64,000 nt of DNA from Trichomonas vaginalis G3 (taxonomy: Eukaryota > Parabasalia > Trichomonadida > Trichomonadidae): NCBI RefSeq assembly GCF_026262505.1, contig NC_067203.1, forward strand, positions 16,070,392 through 16,134,391. The letters are read 5' to 3'. The notes below the pieces were generated by a model, which saw only the letters and a list, made by a program, of their open reading frames with translations, searched no databases and was not told where the DNA came from. Positions 33,220 through 42,655 of the stretch are shown here, piece by piece. The translations under genes were made by a program, and so were the position numbers. Each line of letters opens with the position of its first letter. Positions within the stretch are counted from its first letter, which is position 1.

Positions 33220-34305
33220 TTAGAAGAATTTTCTTATTCTTTCTGGCTTATTTTTGTCTTTCCAGTACTCCCGCTCTAATGGTCCCAGATGTGTTGGCTT
33301 TGACTCTCTCAAGTTCTTAGATGGTATAACATCTTCAACGCCTCCTTCATATCTTACTTTATAAGTGTCATCGTTTATGTCGTAGTCAAGTATTTCAATA
33401 ACCACTCCTCGCTTTGCTTCGTCAATGGTTTCAGCAAGTTTGCCATTACTACTTTCAACTAATTTATGACGAGGATAAAACGCAATAGAGTCGTCGGCAG
33501 CTTTTATAAGATATCCATTACCTTGCGTAGAGTCTACGATATAATAGTTTCTACTTAACCTTAAACGTTTCTTTGTCAACGGTTTGTTGTCAAGAACTAC
33601 ACGAACTTTTGTACCAGGAATGAGGGTAAATTGTGTTGAATTTCTGATATTTTGTGTTTGACTTCGTTTCTTTTGTATATACTTTTCTTCTTGTTGTTGT
33701 GTCATTGAATTTGGTGTATGTCCTGTTGTAGAATGTGTTGAGGAATTATATACTTCGAGAAAATGTTTCATTGTTTCTTCGGTAAAGTCTCGCTCTTGAT
33801 TTAAATCTCTGAGAGTCCTTATGAAGCGGTTTATGATGCCGAGTATGTTATGGTTATGGTCTTCAGTAGTGTAGTGAGTTATGTTATGCTTAATGAGAAA
33901 ATCTGTGATTTCATTGCTGAGGTATGCACTGTCTTGGTCTGATGTTAAAGTACTTGGGCTATGTTCTGCTACAAACTTTTGTAAAACTCTTAACACTTCA
34001 CAAGTTCCTTTATTCCTCATTGGATATGCATATGCTTTGCGAGTGTTAACATTAATGAAGATGAGGAATGGTGGCTTTCTTCCTTTTCTGCTTTGAACGA
34101 GAGTGTCAAATTGGTATGCGTCAGGAGTGTTGGAGTAAATTGGTAAAAAGTAGTCGTAAGGGTTTATTTTTGTTTGATGTACAACATTTTTGTCAAAGAA
34201 CCTTTTCACTTCAGCTCTGTTAGTAAATCCCCAACTCTTTGCAGCTTCATTGAATTTCTTAAATGACCTCCACGGTGATGATTCGAATACTTCTTTCAAG
34301 CTCAT
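33220..34305 (-). CDS. Polinton rve-type integrase
   Basis: 361 residues. Core phrases YQFDTLVQ, TSDQDSAYLS and GIINRFIRTLRDLN mark the retroviral-integrase-like fold. A C-terminal chromo-like segment (VVIEILDYDINDDTYKVRYE) is typical of Polinton integrases. It catalyses insertion of the element. Confidence 0.85.
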   Translation of the reverse strand: MSLKEVFESSPWRSFKKFNEAAKSWGFTNRAEVKRFFDKNVVHQTKINPYDYFLPIYSNTPDAYQFDTLVQSRKGRKPPFLIFINVNTRKAYAYPMRNKGTCEVLRVLQKFVAEHSPSTLTSDQDSAYLSNEITDFLIKHNITHYTTEDHNHNILGIINRFIRTLRDLNQERDFTEETMKHFLEVYNSSTHSTTGHTPNSMTQQQEEKYIQKKRSQTQNIRNSTQFTLIPGTKVRVVLDNKPLTKKRLRLSRNYYIVDSTQGNGYLIKAADDSIAFYPRHKLVESSNGKLAETIDEAKRGVVIEILDYDINDDTYKVRYEGGVEDVIPSKNLRESKPTHLGPLEREYWKDKNKPERIRKFF

Positions 34306-34345
34306 TTATGTAAAGTTAAAGATTTTATTCTAGGCTCAAGCGCGT

Positions 34346-35404
34346 TCATTGAACGCGGTACCATGCGAATACAGTCATAAATGGTGGCATATAATCTGCA
34401 CCCGAGCCTGTTGGATTTGTTGTGAAAGTATGTGTATGATTTCCTCCTGGTTCAGTTTGTCGAAAAATCTTTTTTGCTGCATTGTTATAAGATGGAGATA
34501 AAACATCATTGCCAGCTTCATACTCTGAGTTGTATAATGGGTGGTCTCTTAATGAGTGGCTATGGTCGCCAGAAAAGTTTGTAGTTCCTGTATGAGTGTG
34601 CGGTGGAAGGTTTGCTTCTTTAATTTTCTTCGAACCACCGGCTTGTTTTGAATATCTAGCACAGTATAAGAATTTATCTACAATCTGCTTCCATGAACCA
34701 AAACCCAGAACTGTTGCTGGATTTGTTGAGTTCATTGATGTATAAATAGAGCCTATAGGATATAATGTTTGAAGTATTTCAGTCTTTAATGTTTGAAGCT
34801 CTGTTTTGTCTGCTTTCTTATCATATAAATCTTGAGCAGTGAATTTAATATTATTTTCATCCTTCATGACATAAACATTTTTACATCTAATGTTTTTCTT
34901 TGTTGTTATGTTTTCATTCGATGTTAAACCTTGTGGAAAGTTAGGAGGTTTACAATATAATGCATCCCCATCAGTTCCGTCAACCGTTCCTTCAATACTT
35001 TCTATAGCAACAGTTGAGAAGGAGTTATGTGTATGTTCTTTATCTGCTTTCTTATCTAACATTGCTGGTAGTTCATGTGTTTCAAAGTTTCTGACATGAC
35101 CTTCAATGTTCATACATCTGTTATTTAAGGAGTTTAGTGTATCTTTTACGCTTGTACTTGGATTCTCTAAAGGTGCACTTGAACCAAGGGTATAGTTCAA
35201 TATTATGTCGTCTGCTCTAACAGTAGTGAAGGATTCATGTGTATGGTTCTTTTCAGCTTTACTATTTAATGTAGCTTGAAGTTCATTTATATCGGAGATA
35301 TTGTGTTTATGAGATTTCAAAACTTTGTTCATTGCGTCAAGTTCATCTTTGTCAGCTTTACTTTTAATAGCATCTTCAAACGTTATTTTTGCCTTAACCC
35401 TCAA
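34346..35404 (-). CDS. Fibre/tail-collar-like protein (Polinton)
   Basis: 352 residues. Repeated ADK-x-HTH units (KAEKNHTHESFTTV, KADKEHTHNSFSTV) as in phage fibres, then a C-terminal collar-like domain with LYPIGSIYTSMNSTNPAT, LGFGSWKQI, PHTHTG and MPPFMTVFAWYR. This resembles phage tail-collar/receptor-binding fibres and suggests a virion spike or fibre. The role is inference. Confidence 0.7.
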   Translation of the reverse strand: MRVKAKITFEDAIKSKADKDELDAMNKVLKSHKHNISDINELQATLNSKAEKNHTHESFTTVRADDIILNYTLGSSAPLENPSTSVKDTLNSLNNRCMNIEGHVRNFETHELPAMLDKKADKEHTHNSFSTVAIESIEGTVDGTDGDALYCKPPNFPQGLTSNENITTKKNIRCKNVYVMKDENNIKFTAQDLYDKKADKTELQTLKTEILQTLYPIGSIYTSMNSTNPATVLGFGSWKQIVDKFLYCARYSKQAGGSKKIKEANLPPHTHTGTTNFSGDHSHSLRDHPLYNSEYEAGNDVLSPSYNNAAKKIFRQTEPGGNHTHTFTTNPTGSGADYMPPFMTVFAWYRVQ

Positions 35405-35569
35405 AGTAAATCTTGGTTCAACTAATACACCGTTAACAAAGAAACTAGAGGCATAAATTTCATCGTTATAACCAAATGTTTCTTGTGCTTTACCTGTGTC
35501 ATACTGTACAGTACAGTGTATGTCATAACCTTTAGCACGAATGTATTTATATCTTCTTTCATTAACATC

Positions 35570-37222
35570 TTACGTCTTCACTTTTTCATCCTGTGTTAAA
35601 TATCCATGGTAGTCCGTTATAATCTGTTCGTCTGAACTTATATAATGAACATGGTTTTTATCTGCTTTTTCGGCTAATTTCTCTTCTATCTCATTTATTT
35701 CAAGTTCATGCCTACCACCACCTCCTTCAGAAGTATTTTTCTTCAGCTCTTGAAGAACATCCACTTCACCATCTTTGGTGTCAATAATGAGACTTTGAGT
35801 TAAAACCTTTCCTGTCTTAATGGATGTTTGTAAAACTTCTTCTTCACCGTGTTCGGGGTCATGGTCGTCATCATATCTTGTGAAATCAGAGATGTTGTCA
35901 TACATTAAGCATATCTGTCTCAAAAGTTCTGCTATTTGAAACTGGAACGAAAGATATACAGAACTTTCATCATCTCCTAAAGTCAAGTCTGCTTTCTTAA
36001 GTATTTCTTGAATGTATGCAATGAGAACAGAGTACCTTGGAAAATATTCGAACAATATTTCATTAGCTGTTGGTTTTGGTGGTTCTTCTGGAGTTTCTGT
36101 TGTTTCAGTTCCTTCTGTAGGTTCTGTTGGAGTTTCTGCATCTCTTGACTTCAATGCTCTTGCTCTCAAAGACCTAAATGTTAGAGCACCAGGTTTTACA
36201 AAGGACTTTATAAATGCTTTAATAGTTCCTGGTAAGTTATTGTTAGCATTAAGTAAGTTCCTTATGCTTCCATCATGTACGTCCATAGCACTATGTAAAA
36301 AATCTATACTTTTCTTGTAGTCAACAATAGACTGACTGTGATTTTTAAAAGATTTGTCAATACCTTTAAGCCAATCTTCATGCATGTCTGATACTGAGCC
36401 AAGAATATCATTTGCTTCCTTTAGTGTATTTTGTGCTTCTCGTAAAGTATCCAATCCCGTACGTGCATTGTTTGCTATACGTCTTACAGTATCTATTTGA
36501 CTCCTTGTTTCTTGCATCCAACCAGATAAAGTTTTAATAGTATCAGAACCATTTGAAATGAAGTTCAAAGCATTTTTAACGTCATCTAAAACTTCTTCAC
36601 CAAGTACCGCCCATATCTTTCCGATTTGGTATTGAAGAACTCCATATGAAGCAGCTGTTAAACCAGTATTTATAAGGTTCCATATCCATGATTTAGCAGT
36701 TTTTCCATCCTTTCCATCTACACCATCCAAACCGTTTTCGCCTTGAGGACCTTGTATTCCTTGTATTCCTTGTGGTCCTTGAGGTCCGGTGTCACCCTTC
36801 TCTCCTTTCAGTTCATCTTTATGTTCGTTATAATATTCTAATGTCATAAGGTGTACATCATTACTGTTACCAGCAACGCCAAGAATTTGTTTCTCATTCA
36901 TGACTAAATTCTTTAAGCATTTAATGTTGTCGTCAAATCGAAAGCTCTTTAACAATTCAATGAGAACATTTAATACTTTCACTAATGAGGCATCTACTGT
37001 AGAATTTATATATTGCACCGTTCCATCATTTATGATAGGAACTTTACTTATTGTAATGAATGGGTCATAAGTGTTAAAAGTATCGAAATCAATGACTTTT
37101 TTAGTTTTTCCATCGTCAATGACTAAATCATTGCCTTCAATGGTTAAAGTTGAGTTTTCGTTTACTAGTTCATGTGCTCTTCTTGCTTCATTTGTTTCAT
37201 ACGCATATGCAGCAATAGTCAT
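35570..37222 (-). CDS. Collagen-like fibre protein (Polinton)
   Basis: 550 residues. A Gly-x-y collagen-like run near residues 139-170 (GEKGDTGPQGPQGIQGIQGP) is followed by a long helical region, a Pro/Thr/Glu-rich linker (EPTEGTETTETPEEPPKP) and a C-terminal ADKNHVHYIS phrase shared with the collar-like neighbour. Probably a trimeric fibre. It is divergent from the 37240 gene with only 17 bp between start codons. Confidence 0.65.
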   Translation of the reverse strand: MTIAAYAYETNEARRAHELVNENSTLTIEGNDLVIDDGKTKKVIDFDTFNTYDPFITISKVPIINDGTVQYINSTVDASLVKVLNVLIELLKSFRFDDNIKCLKNLVMNEKQILGVAGNSNDVHLMTLEYYNEHKDELKGEKGDTGPQGPQGIQGIQGPQGENGLDGVDGKDGKTAKSWIWNLINTGLTAASYGVLQYQIGKIWAVLGEEVLDDVKNALNFISNGSDTIKTLSGWMQETRSQIDTVRRIANNARTGLDTLREAQNTLKEANDILGSVSDMHEDWLKGIDKSFKNHSQSIVDYKKSIDFLHSAMDVHDGSIRNLLNANNNLPGTIKAFIKSFVKPGALTFRSLRARALKSRDAETPTEPTEGTETTETPEEPPKPTANEILFEYFPRYSVLIAYIQEILKKADLTLGDDESSVYLSFQFQIAELLRQICLMYDNISDFTRYDDDHDPEHGEEEVLQTSIKTGKVLTQSLIIDTKDGEVDVLQELKKNTSEGGGGRHELEINEIEEKLAEKADKNHVHYISSDEQIITDYHGYLTQDEKVKT

Positions 37223-37239
37223 ATTTTAATGAGAATAAA

Positions 37240-38004
37240 ATGTTGTTCTATTTGCAAAGTACAGACCCAAACGAATACGGGACAGTAAAGCTACAAACAA
37301 ACTTAGGTCTTCAGAATGAAGCGCTTGCTTTCAGAGTTGTTGACTTCAATACTATCGCAACTTTTGTCATAACAGATGAAACAGATTTCATAGAGATTGA
37401 AATAGATGACAAAAGAAGTGTTATAACATTTCCTAACAGAGCTGGGTATAGAATAGATAAAATTGCTGGAGTCATAGATACTCTCATAAATGAAGAAACT
37501 ATTGACAACATAGATGTCGAACTCTCTTCTGAGGGAACATTGAAGTTCAGTTATGTGAAGGAGTTTAAGATAACACGAATGAGTCATAGAGTTCAATTGC
37601 TTCTGGGAGCATACCATATGACATTTCCTTTGAAAAGTGTTGACAAAACGATTGAGATGAAATCTGTTCCATACGTATGTTATGGTAATTGTTTATACAT
37701 TGAGTCTAAAATAGCTAATGTCACAGGCATTTCAGGAGTTAATAGTAAAGGTTCAGTAGAATATAAATCCTTCTGTTATGCAGTCAATTCAATGTTCATT
37801 CCAAACGTTCCTGTCATAGCAACTCATTTAGGTAAATGGGTTCGCATTAGTCCTCATAATTTGAAAGATATACAATTCAGACTTGTTGACTTTCAAGGAG
37901 AGCCTGCAGAACTGAAGGCACCAGTGCGAATGACTGTTGAAGTTGACTTTTTAGAAAATATTAAATGCAACAGCTTACAAGAGAACTCAGAGCTAAAAAT
38001 ATAA
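37240..38004 (+). CDS. Candidate minor capsid protein (Polinton)
   Basis: 254 residues, beta-rich, with VKEFKITRMSHRVQLLLGAY and a C-terminal PVRMTVEVDFL. Similar in size and style to the 40171 and 22688 proteins. Overlaps the next gene by 40 bases. A structural role is inferred only. Confidence 0.45.
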   Translation: MLFYLQSTDPNEYGTVKLQTNLGLQNEALAFRVVDFNTIATFVITDETDFIEIEIDDKRSVITFPNRAGYRIDKIAGVIDTLINEETIDNIDVELSSEGTLKFSYVKEFKITRMSHRVQLLLGAYHMTFPLKSVDKTIEMKSVPYVCYGNCLYIESKIANVTGISGVNSKGSVEYKSFCYAVNSMFIPNVPVIATHLGKWVRISPHNLKDIQFRLVDFQGEPAELKAPVRMTVEVDFLENIKCNSLQENSELKI

Positions 38005-38207
38005 AGTATGAATGTTATGTATTAGGTCATGAACTTTGGTTGTTGCTGTTTGATGAAACAAATGAGTTAGTTATGTCAGTCAAGAGAACAGAAAAATATT
38101 GTGTTAGTGAAAACTGCACCAAGTCAATAAGATTAGGTTTGCATTATGAAGATGAGTTCGATACTGTTGAAGAAGTTTTGGATAGATATTACAAATTGCT
38201 AACTTGA
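37965..38207 (+). CDS. Small Polinton protein
   Basis: 80 residues, MQQLTRELRAKN..., overlapping the end of the previous gene in another frame, as is usual in compact viral-type arrays. Function unknown. Confidence 0.45.
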   Translation: MQQLTRELRAKNIKYECYVLGHELWLLLFDETNELVMSVKRTEKYCVSENCTKSIRLGLHYEDEFDTVEEVLDRYYKLLT

Positions 38208-38227
38208 AATTTTTTTGACTGACTGCT

Positions 38228-38842
38228 TTAATTTACTAAAACATATTTCAAACAAAGCTTATAGTCAGTAGATAGTTTTGTGTATTCATTCGAATATTTA
38301 TACTTAAACTCAACTCCTGTAGTTCCTGGTGTTTCAATGATGCGGATGTTACCTATTTTCATGAATATTGGCGTTTGACCACAGCATTCGATTTCAGGGT
38401 CGAGATAGTCAATGACACATTGTTTCCCTGTTATTCGTGATATAACATTTTCAAGGTCCTCCTTTGTTAGAATTATTTGGTTCTTGCTTATAAGATTTGT
38501 CAAAAGCTTCTTATCGTCTTTGAGTAAGATAGTTTGATATAACTGAAGAAGGTAATGGTCTACGTTATCTGAAGGATTTGTTTGAACATTTGTGTAAGGG
38601 TTGTCGTTGGCTTCTCTTGAAAGAATTTGGTCCAGTGGTGGATACTCTAACTTAACATCTGATGTAGCGTTAGCGTTTGAAGCTGAGTTTAAATTCACCG
38701 ACTTAAGTTCTGGTTCTTTTTCTTTAAACACTCTGAAACTATAGTTCTTTATGACAATATTGTTTGTCGTTCGTGAGTCAACATTTGATGTTGGTTCAAT
38801 TGGAACATTAACGGCACCAGCTAAGATGGATTTGCTTCTCAT
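38228..38842 (-). CDS. Unknown Polinton protein
   Basis: 204 residues with a disordered N-terminal half and a C-terminal domain containing YLDPEIECCGQTP and FKYKYSNEYTKL. It is divergent from the 38868 gene. Not recognised. Confidence 0.45.
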   Translation of the reverse strand: MRSKSILAGAVNVPIEPTSNVDSRTTNNIVIKNYSFRVFKEKEPELKSVNLNSASNANATSDVKLEYPPLDQILSREANDNPYTNVQTNPSDNVDHYLLQLYQTILLKDDKKLLTNLISKNQIILTKEDLENVISRITGKQCVIDYLDPEIECCGQTPIFMKIGNIRIIETPGTTGVEFKYKYSNEYTKLSTDYKLCLKYVLVN

Positions 38843-38867
38843 TTCATATAGAATAAAAACCTTTTAT

Positions 38868-39269
38868 ATGTATGAAATGAACAATATACTCGACAAGGGT
38901 TTGAATGTAAAGCTAACGAATGAAAATATTGTTGAATTCACTGAGACAGGTGCTGTGTATAAAGATGTAGAACTACTGAACAAAAGAGCTAAGGGAAGAA
39001 GCAGGAACATGAACAAAGGGTGGAAGCCTATAAAAATTTATGTCAATGATGGCTCAGGAGGTTCAAACATAAAGTATGCAGAAAGTTATAGAGTTTATGC
39101 TCTCAAGGGAGAGAAGCCTTCATTTAAGAACAGCTATTCTAACGCATATCCTCAAAAGCTAACGGATGGAGAAGTGGATGATATGAATGACAGCAAAAAT
39201 ATTAACAGAAATGGCGACAGAGATGCATGGAATTTGTTTACCATCAGTCAATTGAAGGTTAAACTTTAA
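38868..39269 (+). CDS. Unknown basic Polinton protein
   Basis: 133 residues from MYEMNN, with a basic stretch KRAKGRSRNMNKGWKPI and an Asn/Asp-rich C-terminus. Start chosen just inside the divergent gap; the upstream in-frame extension overlaps the opposite gene and is unlikely. Function unknown. Confidence 0.45.
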   Translation: MYEMNNILDKGLNVKLTNENIVEFTETGAVYKDVELLNKRAKGRSRNMNKGWKPIKIYVNDGSGGSNIKYAESYRVYALKGEKPSFKNSYSNAYPQKLTDGEVDDMNDSKNINRNGDRDAWNLFTISQLKVKL

Positions 39270-39317
39270 AACAATGTTGGTCGTTCCCATGAATATTTTT
39301 GACTTTAATGGTATTAG

Positions 39318-40154
39318 TCATGATATGAATCTCAAGGTATGAACGAGGAGAGATGAGAGACTTATATGCTTCCAAATTTCTTCAAAAGGTAATGTTATAC
39401 CTGACTGTTTCCAAATGAGTTCAATATCATAGCGTGAGAAACCTTGAAAGATAACGAAGTCAGTTATGAGACGTTTTATGTTTAAAGCTAAAAACCTCCA
39501 TGTTTGCATAAGTATTGCTACAGTTAAATGGTAATGTCTGACTTTAGTAATGATGTTAGCTAATGGTGAGTCAGGCTTTGAAACTAAACCTTTTCCGGCG
39601 AAAGTCGTCGCAAACGAGCAGAGTGTTTGAAGGATATTTTTTGAAGGGGTATTTTGAAAGTTTTGACAGAATGTAGTTTGTAAGTCGTTTCATATCGTAA
39701 ACTCCTGAGTATTGACGTAAGTGGTGTTTGTCAATAATTCTTTCCATCTCCTCAGAAGTCTTTTGCATTCCTGACTGTATGAACTCTACGATGGCATAAT
39801 ATTTCCTCTTACGTCGAATGTAACGCTGAAGAAATTCAATGAGTTCACTGTCTGGAACTTTAACGACAGAGGCTTGAACTTTTGACATAAATGTTTTCGC
39901 TGTTGAGTCCATAGAGTCTGAAGTTGCTGATATAATGATTTGGTCATAGTAAGAGTCGTTTCCTAACGCTCTGTTTATGAGTATATGAGACGAATGAGGT
40001 TAAATGTCTTACCTGAACCCATCTTTCCACAATAGAAATACACACCATTTGAACAGAATTCATAATCTTTGCTGAAAGGAAGAATAAGAGAAGAGTTAAG
40101 TTTGTCTGTAGTTTCATTCATGTCTTCATCTACATCATGTATTAAATGCTTCAT
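39318..40154 (-). pseudogene. Packaging ATPase (FtsK/HerA type) of the Polinton
   Basis: Walker A GKMGSGKT near 40004-40033 and a Walker B-type LLVCDD in the following part identify the genome-packaging ATPase. It starts at an ATG at 40154, divergent from the 40171 gene. Broken. Confidence 0.7.
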
Positions 40155-40170
40155 TTTATCTCCATTAAAA

Positions 40171-41052
40171 ATGCAAGTCAGAAATATTCAGAACATAGCA
40201 CCGAGTCTAACTGACAAGAGTATAAAGATATACTATGAACACGTTATGATGAAACCTACCAAAATTCAAGAAAGTCAGTATACTTATGAATATCCAAGAC
40301 ACTGGGTAGAGTATGTAGGAGGTGAGAAAGCTATTGAAATCAGACAGGTTCGAAGTATTCCAGCAGGAAGAACAATATTATTGAAGAACTTTAATGTTTT
40401 GAGGTATAATGATGAAACAAAGAAGCAAGATAGTTTTCCTGTTGCTGTGTATGTGAACTTAGATACAGGAGATGACATGAAAGTTTTTAATACAAAGCTT
40501 CAAACGGTAGTGAGAGAACAACTGACTGCGGAAGGGCATCCATTACCTTCAGAAGTTACCATAGCATATAATTTTGAAACAAACTCAATAGATTTTAAAG
40601 TCATCTCTGCAAAGAAGTCAGGTTTTACATTTAATGAAACAGATGTATATTCGAATGAAAACTTCAAAGCTATTGCATGGTTAGATAATGACGATTGCTT
40701 TAAGAAAATATTTAAATACAGTGACTCAACGATGTCAATAGATGACCTTCGTGGAATGTTACCATCGACGTTTACAGTTGAAGGTTCAGCAGGATTGCTT
40801 ACAAGATTGTCAATTGGTGGTATTTGGTCTCGTGAGAACATTGTTATAAAATCCAGTATAAGTGAATTTGCTGAAGAATCTATATTATGTCTTTCAAACT
40901 ACATGTATTCGCCGCCGAAGCATTATAGTATAACAAACTTTGTCAGTAAGTTTAACATAAGACTTGTCGAACCTTCTTCAATGAAAGATGTTGTGCTACC
41001 TAAAGATGGAAAGGATGGACTCATTATTGAGATGATTTTAATAGCATATTAA
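40171..41052 (+). CDS. Candidate minor capsid protein (Polinton)
   Basis: 294 residues from MQVRNIQNI, beta-rich. The longer upstream start would overlap the ATPase gene and is rejected. The stop codon is followed immediately by the next ATG. Same style as the proteins at 22688 and 37240. Confidence 0.45.
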   Translation: MQVRNIQNIAPSLTDKSIKIYYEHVMMKPTKIQESQYTYEYPRHWVEYVGGEKAIEIRQVRSIPAGRTILLKNFNVLRYNDETKKQDSFPVAVYVNLDTGDDMKVFNTKLQTVVREQLTAEGHPLPSEVTIAYNFETNSIDFKVISAKKSGFTFNETDVYSNENFKAIAWLDNDDCFKKIFKYSDSTMSIDDLRGMLPSTFTVEGSAGLLTRLSIGGIWSRENIVIKSSISEFAEESILCLSNYMYSPPKHYSITNFVSKFNIRLVEPSSMKDVVLPKDGKDGLIIEMILIAY

Positions 41053-41277
41053 ATGAGCTTGTTCTTGAAGGTCATTCATGATGAAATAACTGTTGTAGAA
41101 GATGTTAGCAATTGTTCAGACATTTTGAAGCGTATAGATGATATAAGAAAGAAGTTAGATAGACCGCAAAGCGGTGAGGGCGAAGCCCGTGAGAACGCTT
41201 ATGTTTCATTGACTTTCTCCAGTAACGAGAACTTTTATGAGATAATATTGAAGAGAGATGATTTTAATATGGTGTAA
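41053..41277 (+). CDS. Small Polinton protein
   Basis: 74 residues, directly adjacent to both neighbours (TAA followed by ATG on each side). A GC-rich hairpin motif is embedded in its coding sequence around 41161-41195 (SGEGEAREN). Function unknown. Confidence 0.5.
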   Translation: MSLFLKVIHDEITVVEDVSNCSDILKRIDDIRKKLDRPQSGEGEARENAYVSLTFSSNENFYEIILKRDDFNMV

Positions 41278-41805
41278 ATGGTAGCTTGGGCAGCTTTAGG
41301 CGCAATGGGAACAAAAGCATTAGCATTTGGAGCAAAAGCACTTGGAGCTTATGACGCAGTAAATAAAATGAGTGGAGGAAGGGTTTCGAAGACATTAGAT
41401 GCAAATAAAGGGAAGATTGGAGGCTGGGTTGCAAAGAAGTTAAGATTAAATAAAATAGGGCTCATAAATAAAGCATCCAATTTGGTTGCGACTGAGTCAG
41501 AAAATGCTTTAGGAAAGGACGATGAGTTTGCAAAACACGCAAAAGACTTTAATGACCAGATGAAAGGTGAAACAATGCATTTAAATAGAGTCGATGGAAC
41601 TAAAGAAAATGTTTCTTCTCCACTAGTAGTTCTTCCATACGGACCTTATGGAATGTATGGAAACCCTTACGAAAGACCATTTGACCCATTGACTGGTGGA
41701 AGTAATTGGTATCATTATGGACGAAGAAGAAAGATAGTCAAGTTGGAGACAGACGTGAAGAAAGCAACTAAAAAGAAACCAAGGAAGAGAGTTATAAAGC
41801 AATGA
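41278..41805 (+). CDS. Gly/Ala-rich amphipathic Polinton protein
   Basis: 175 residues. The N-terminal 50 are Ala/Gly-rich and amphipathic (GAMGTKALAFGAKALGAYD), and the C-terminus is strongly basic (KKATKKKPRKRVIK). A comparable small protein is at 63675. It could be a virion membrane-active or core protein. The 3' end lies in the terminal repeat. Confidence 0.5.
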   Translation: MVAWAALGAMGTKALAFGAKALGAYDAVNKMSGGRVSKTLDANKGKIGGWVAKKLRLNKIGLINKASNLVATESENALGKDDEFAKHAKDFNDQMKGETMHLNRVDGTKENVSSPLVVLPYGPYGMYGNPYERPFDPLTGGSNWYHYGRRRKIVKLETDVKKATKKKPRKRVIKQ

Positions 41806-42650
41806 ATTCAACAGGGTGAGAAAAGAGGTGAAAAAAGAGGTGAGATTTCACCACTTCACCTAAATTTATTTTTGTGCTATGTTTTCATACGTGTGAGGGT
41901 GGTGATATCATTAATTTTTAAATAAATCTGGGAAAAAAATATAACATTTCTACTCAGCAGGAATGAGACCCTTACTGACTATGTATTCGTTTAATGCTTG
42001 ATGAAAACAATGGTACATATTATCGTATGGGTATACACAACGTCTGTTTCCATCGTCGTCGTATATGTAGAGCTCAAATCCAGTCCAACCTTCTTTTGTA
42101 CAATATGTAGCTTTATTTAAGTATGCATTTATGTAGATAAGGCAATTTTCTTCATCGCTCCAGAAATAATTTTTGTTCTTTGTTGAAATAGTTTTCGTTC
42201 CTCTGCGACCATAAGGAATGTATGCAATGAACTTTGCGTCATATGGGATTGTAATATATTCAGGGTTTCTTTCATCGTCAATGGGTCTGTCTTTGTTAAA
42301 ATGCATGTTTCTCAGTTTTACTTGAGTTTTGAATAGTTCACGGAAACCTCTGGAAAGAGTCATAGTAAATGTAGTCGGACATGTCTTTGTAATGAAATAA
42401 AAAAAATTAAAAAAAATAAAAATAAGGTTATTTTATTTAGTGAGGACGGTAGGGAATTCGTTAGTGAAGTCGTTAGTGAAGTTGTTAGTGAAGTCGTTTA
42501 TGTGTCAGACGGTTTTGTAAATATTTAAGGTTAAGTTGGTGTTATGGTTGTGTTGTAAAATCTACGTTACTGGTTTCGTAAAGTGTCAAAACCGCTAAGT
42601 GGTGTACGGAGGCGCGCAGTGCCTCAGTACACAACTTAGAGATACTAACT
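41782..42650 (-). repeat. Polinton right terminal inverted repeat
   Basis: About 870 bp, ending ...GATACTAACT before GCTTA. It includes the 41950-42363 ORF and the tandem GAGGTGAGATTTCACC module near the inner border. Confidence 0.9.
41950..42363 (-). CDS. Protein encoded within the terminal repeat
   Basis: 137 codons in the right repeat, with aromatic-rich segments (FIAYIPYGRRGTK, WTGFELYIYDDDGN). A second copy lies in the left repeat, where the rve transposon interrupts it (16562-16674 and 19097-19418). A duplicate gene in both repeats is a known Polinton trait. Function unknown. Confidence 0.6.
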   Translation of the reverse strand: MTLSRGFRELFKTQVKLRNMHFNKDRPIDDERNPEYITIPYDAKFIAYIPYGRRGTKTISTKNKNYFWSDEENCLIYINAYLNKATYCTKEGWTGFELYIYDDDGNRRCVYPYDNMYHCFHQALNEYIVSKGLIPAE

Positions 42651-42655
42651 GCTTA

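Larger units (their letters stand above)
16295..42650. mobile_element. Polinton (Maverick) with nested transposons
   Basis: Both ends begin AGTTAGTATCTCTAAG in inverted orientation and are flanked by GCTTA (16290-16294, 42651-42655). The length is about 26.4 kb, or 22.6 kb without the nested rve transposon and Tvmar1. Parts: PolB, rve integrase, FtsK/HerA-type packaging ATPase, candidate capsid proteins, fibre-like proteins, KilA-N proteins and several small unknown genes. It is broken in several genes (about ten breaks overall). The near-identical terminal repeats imply a recent arrival. No adenain-type protease was recognised. Confidence 0.9.
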
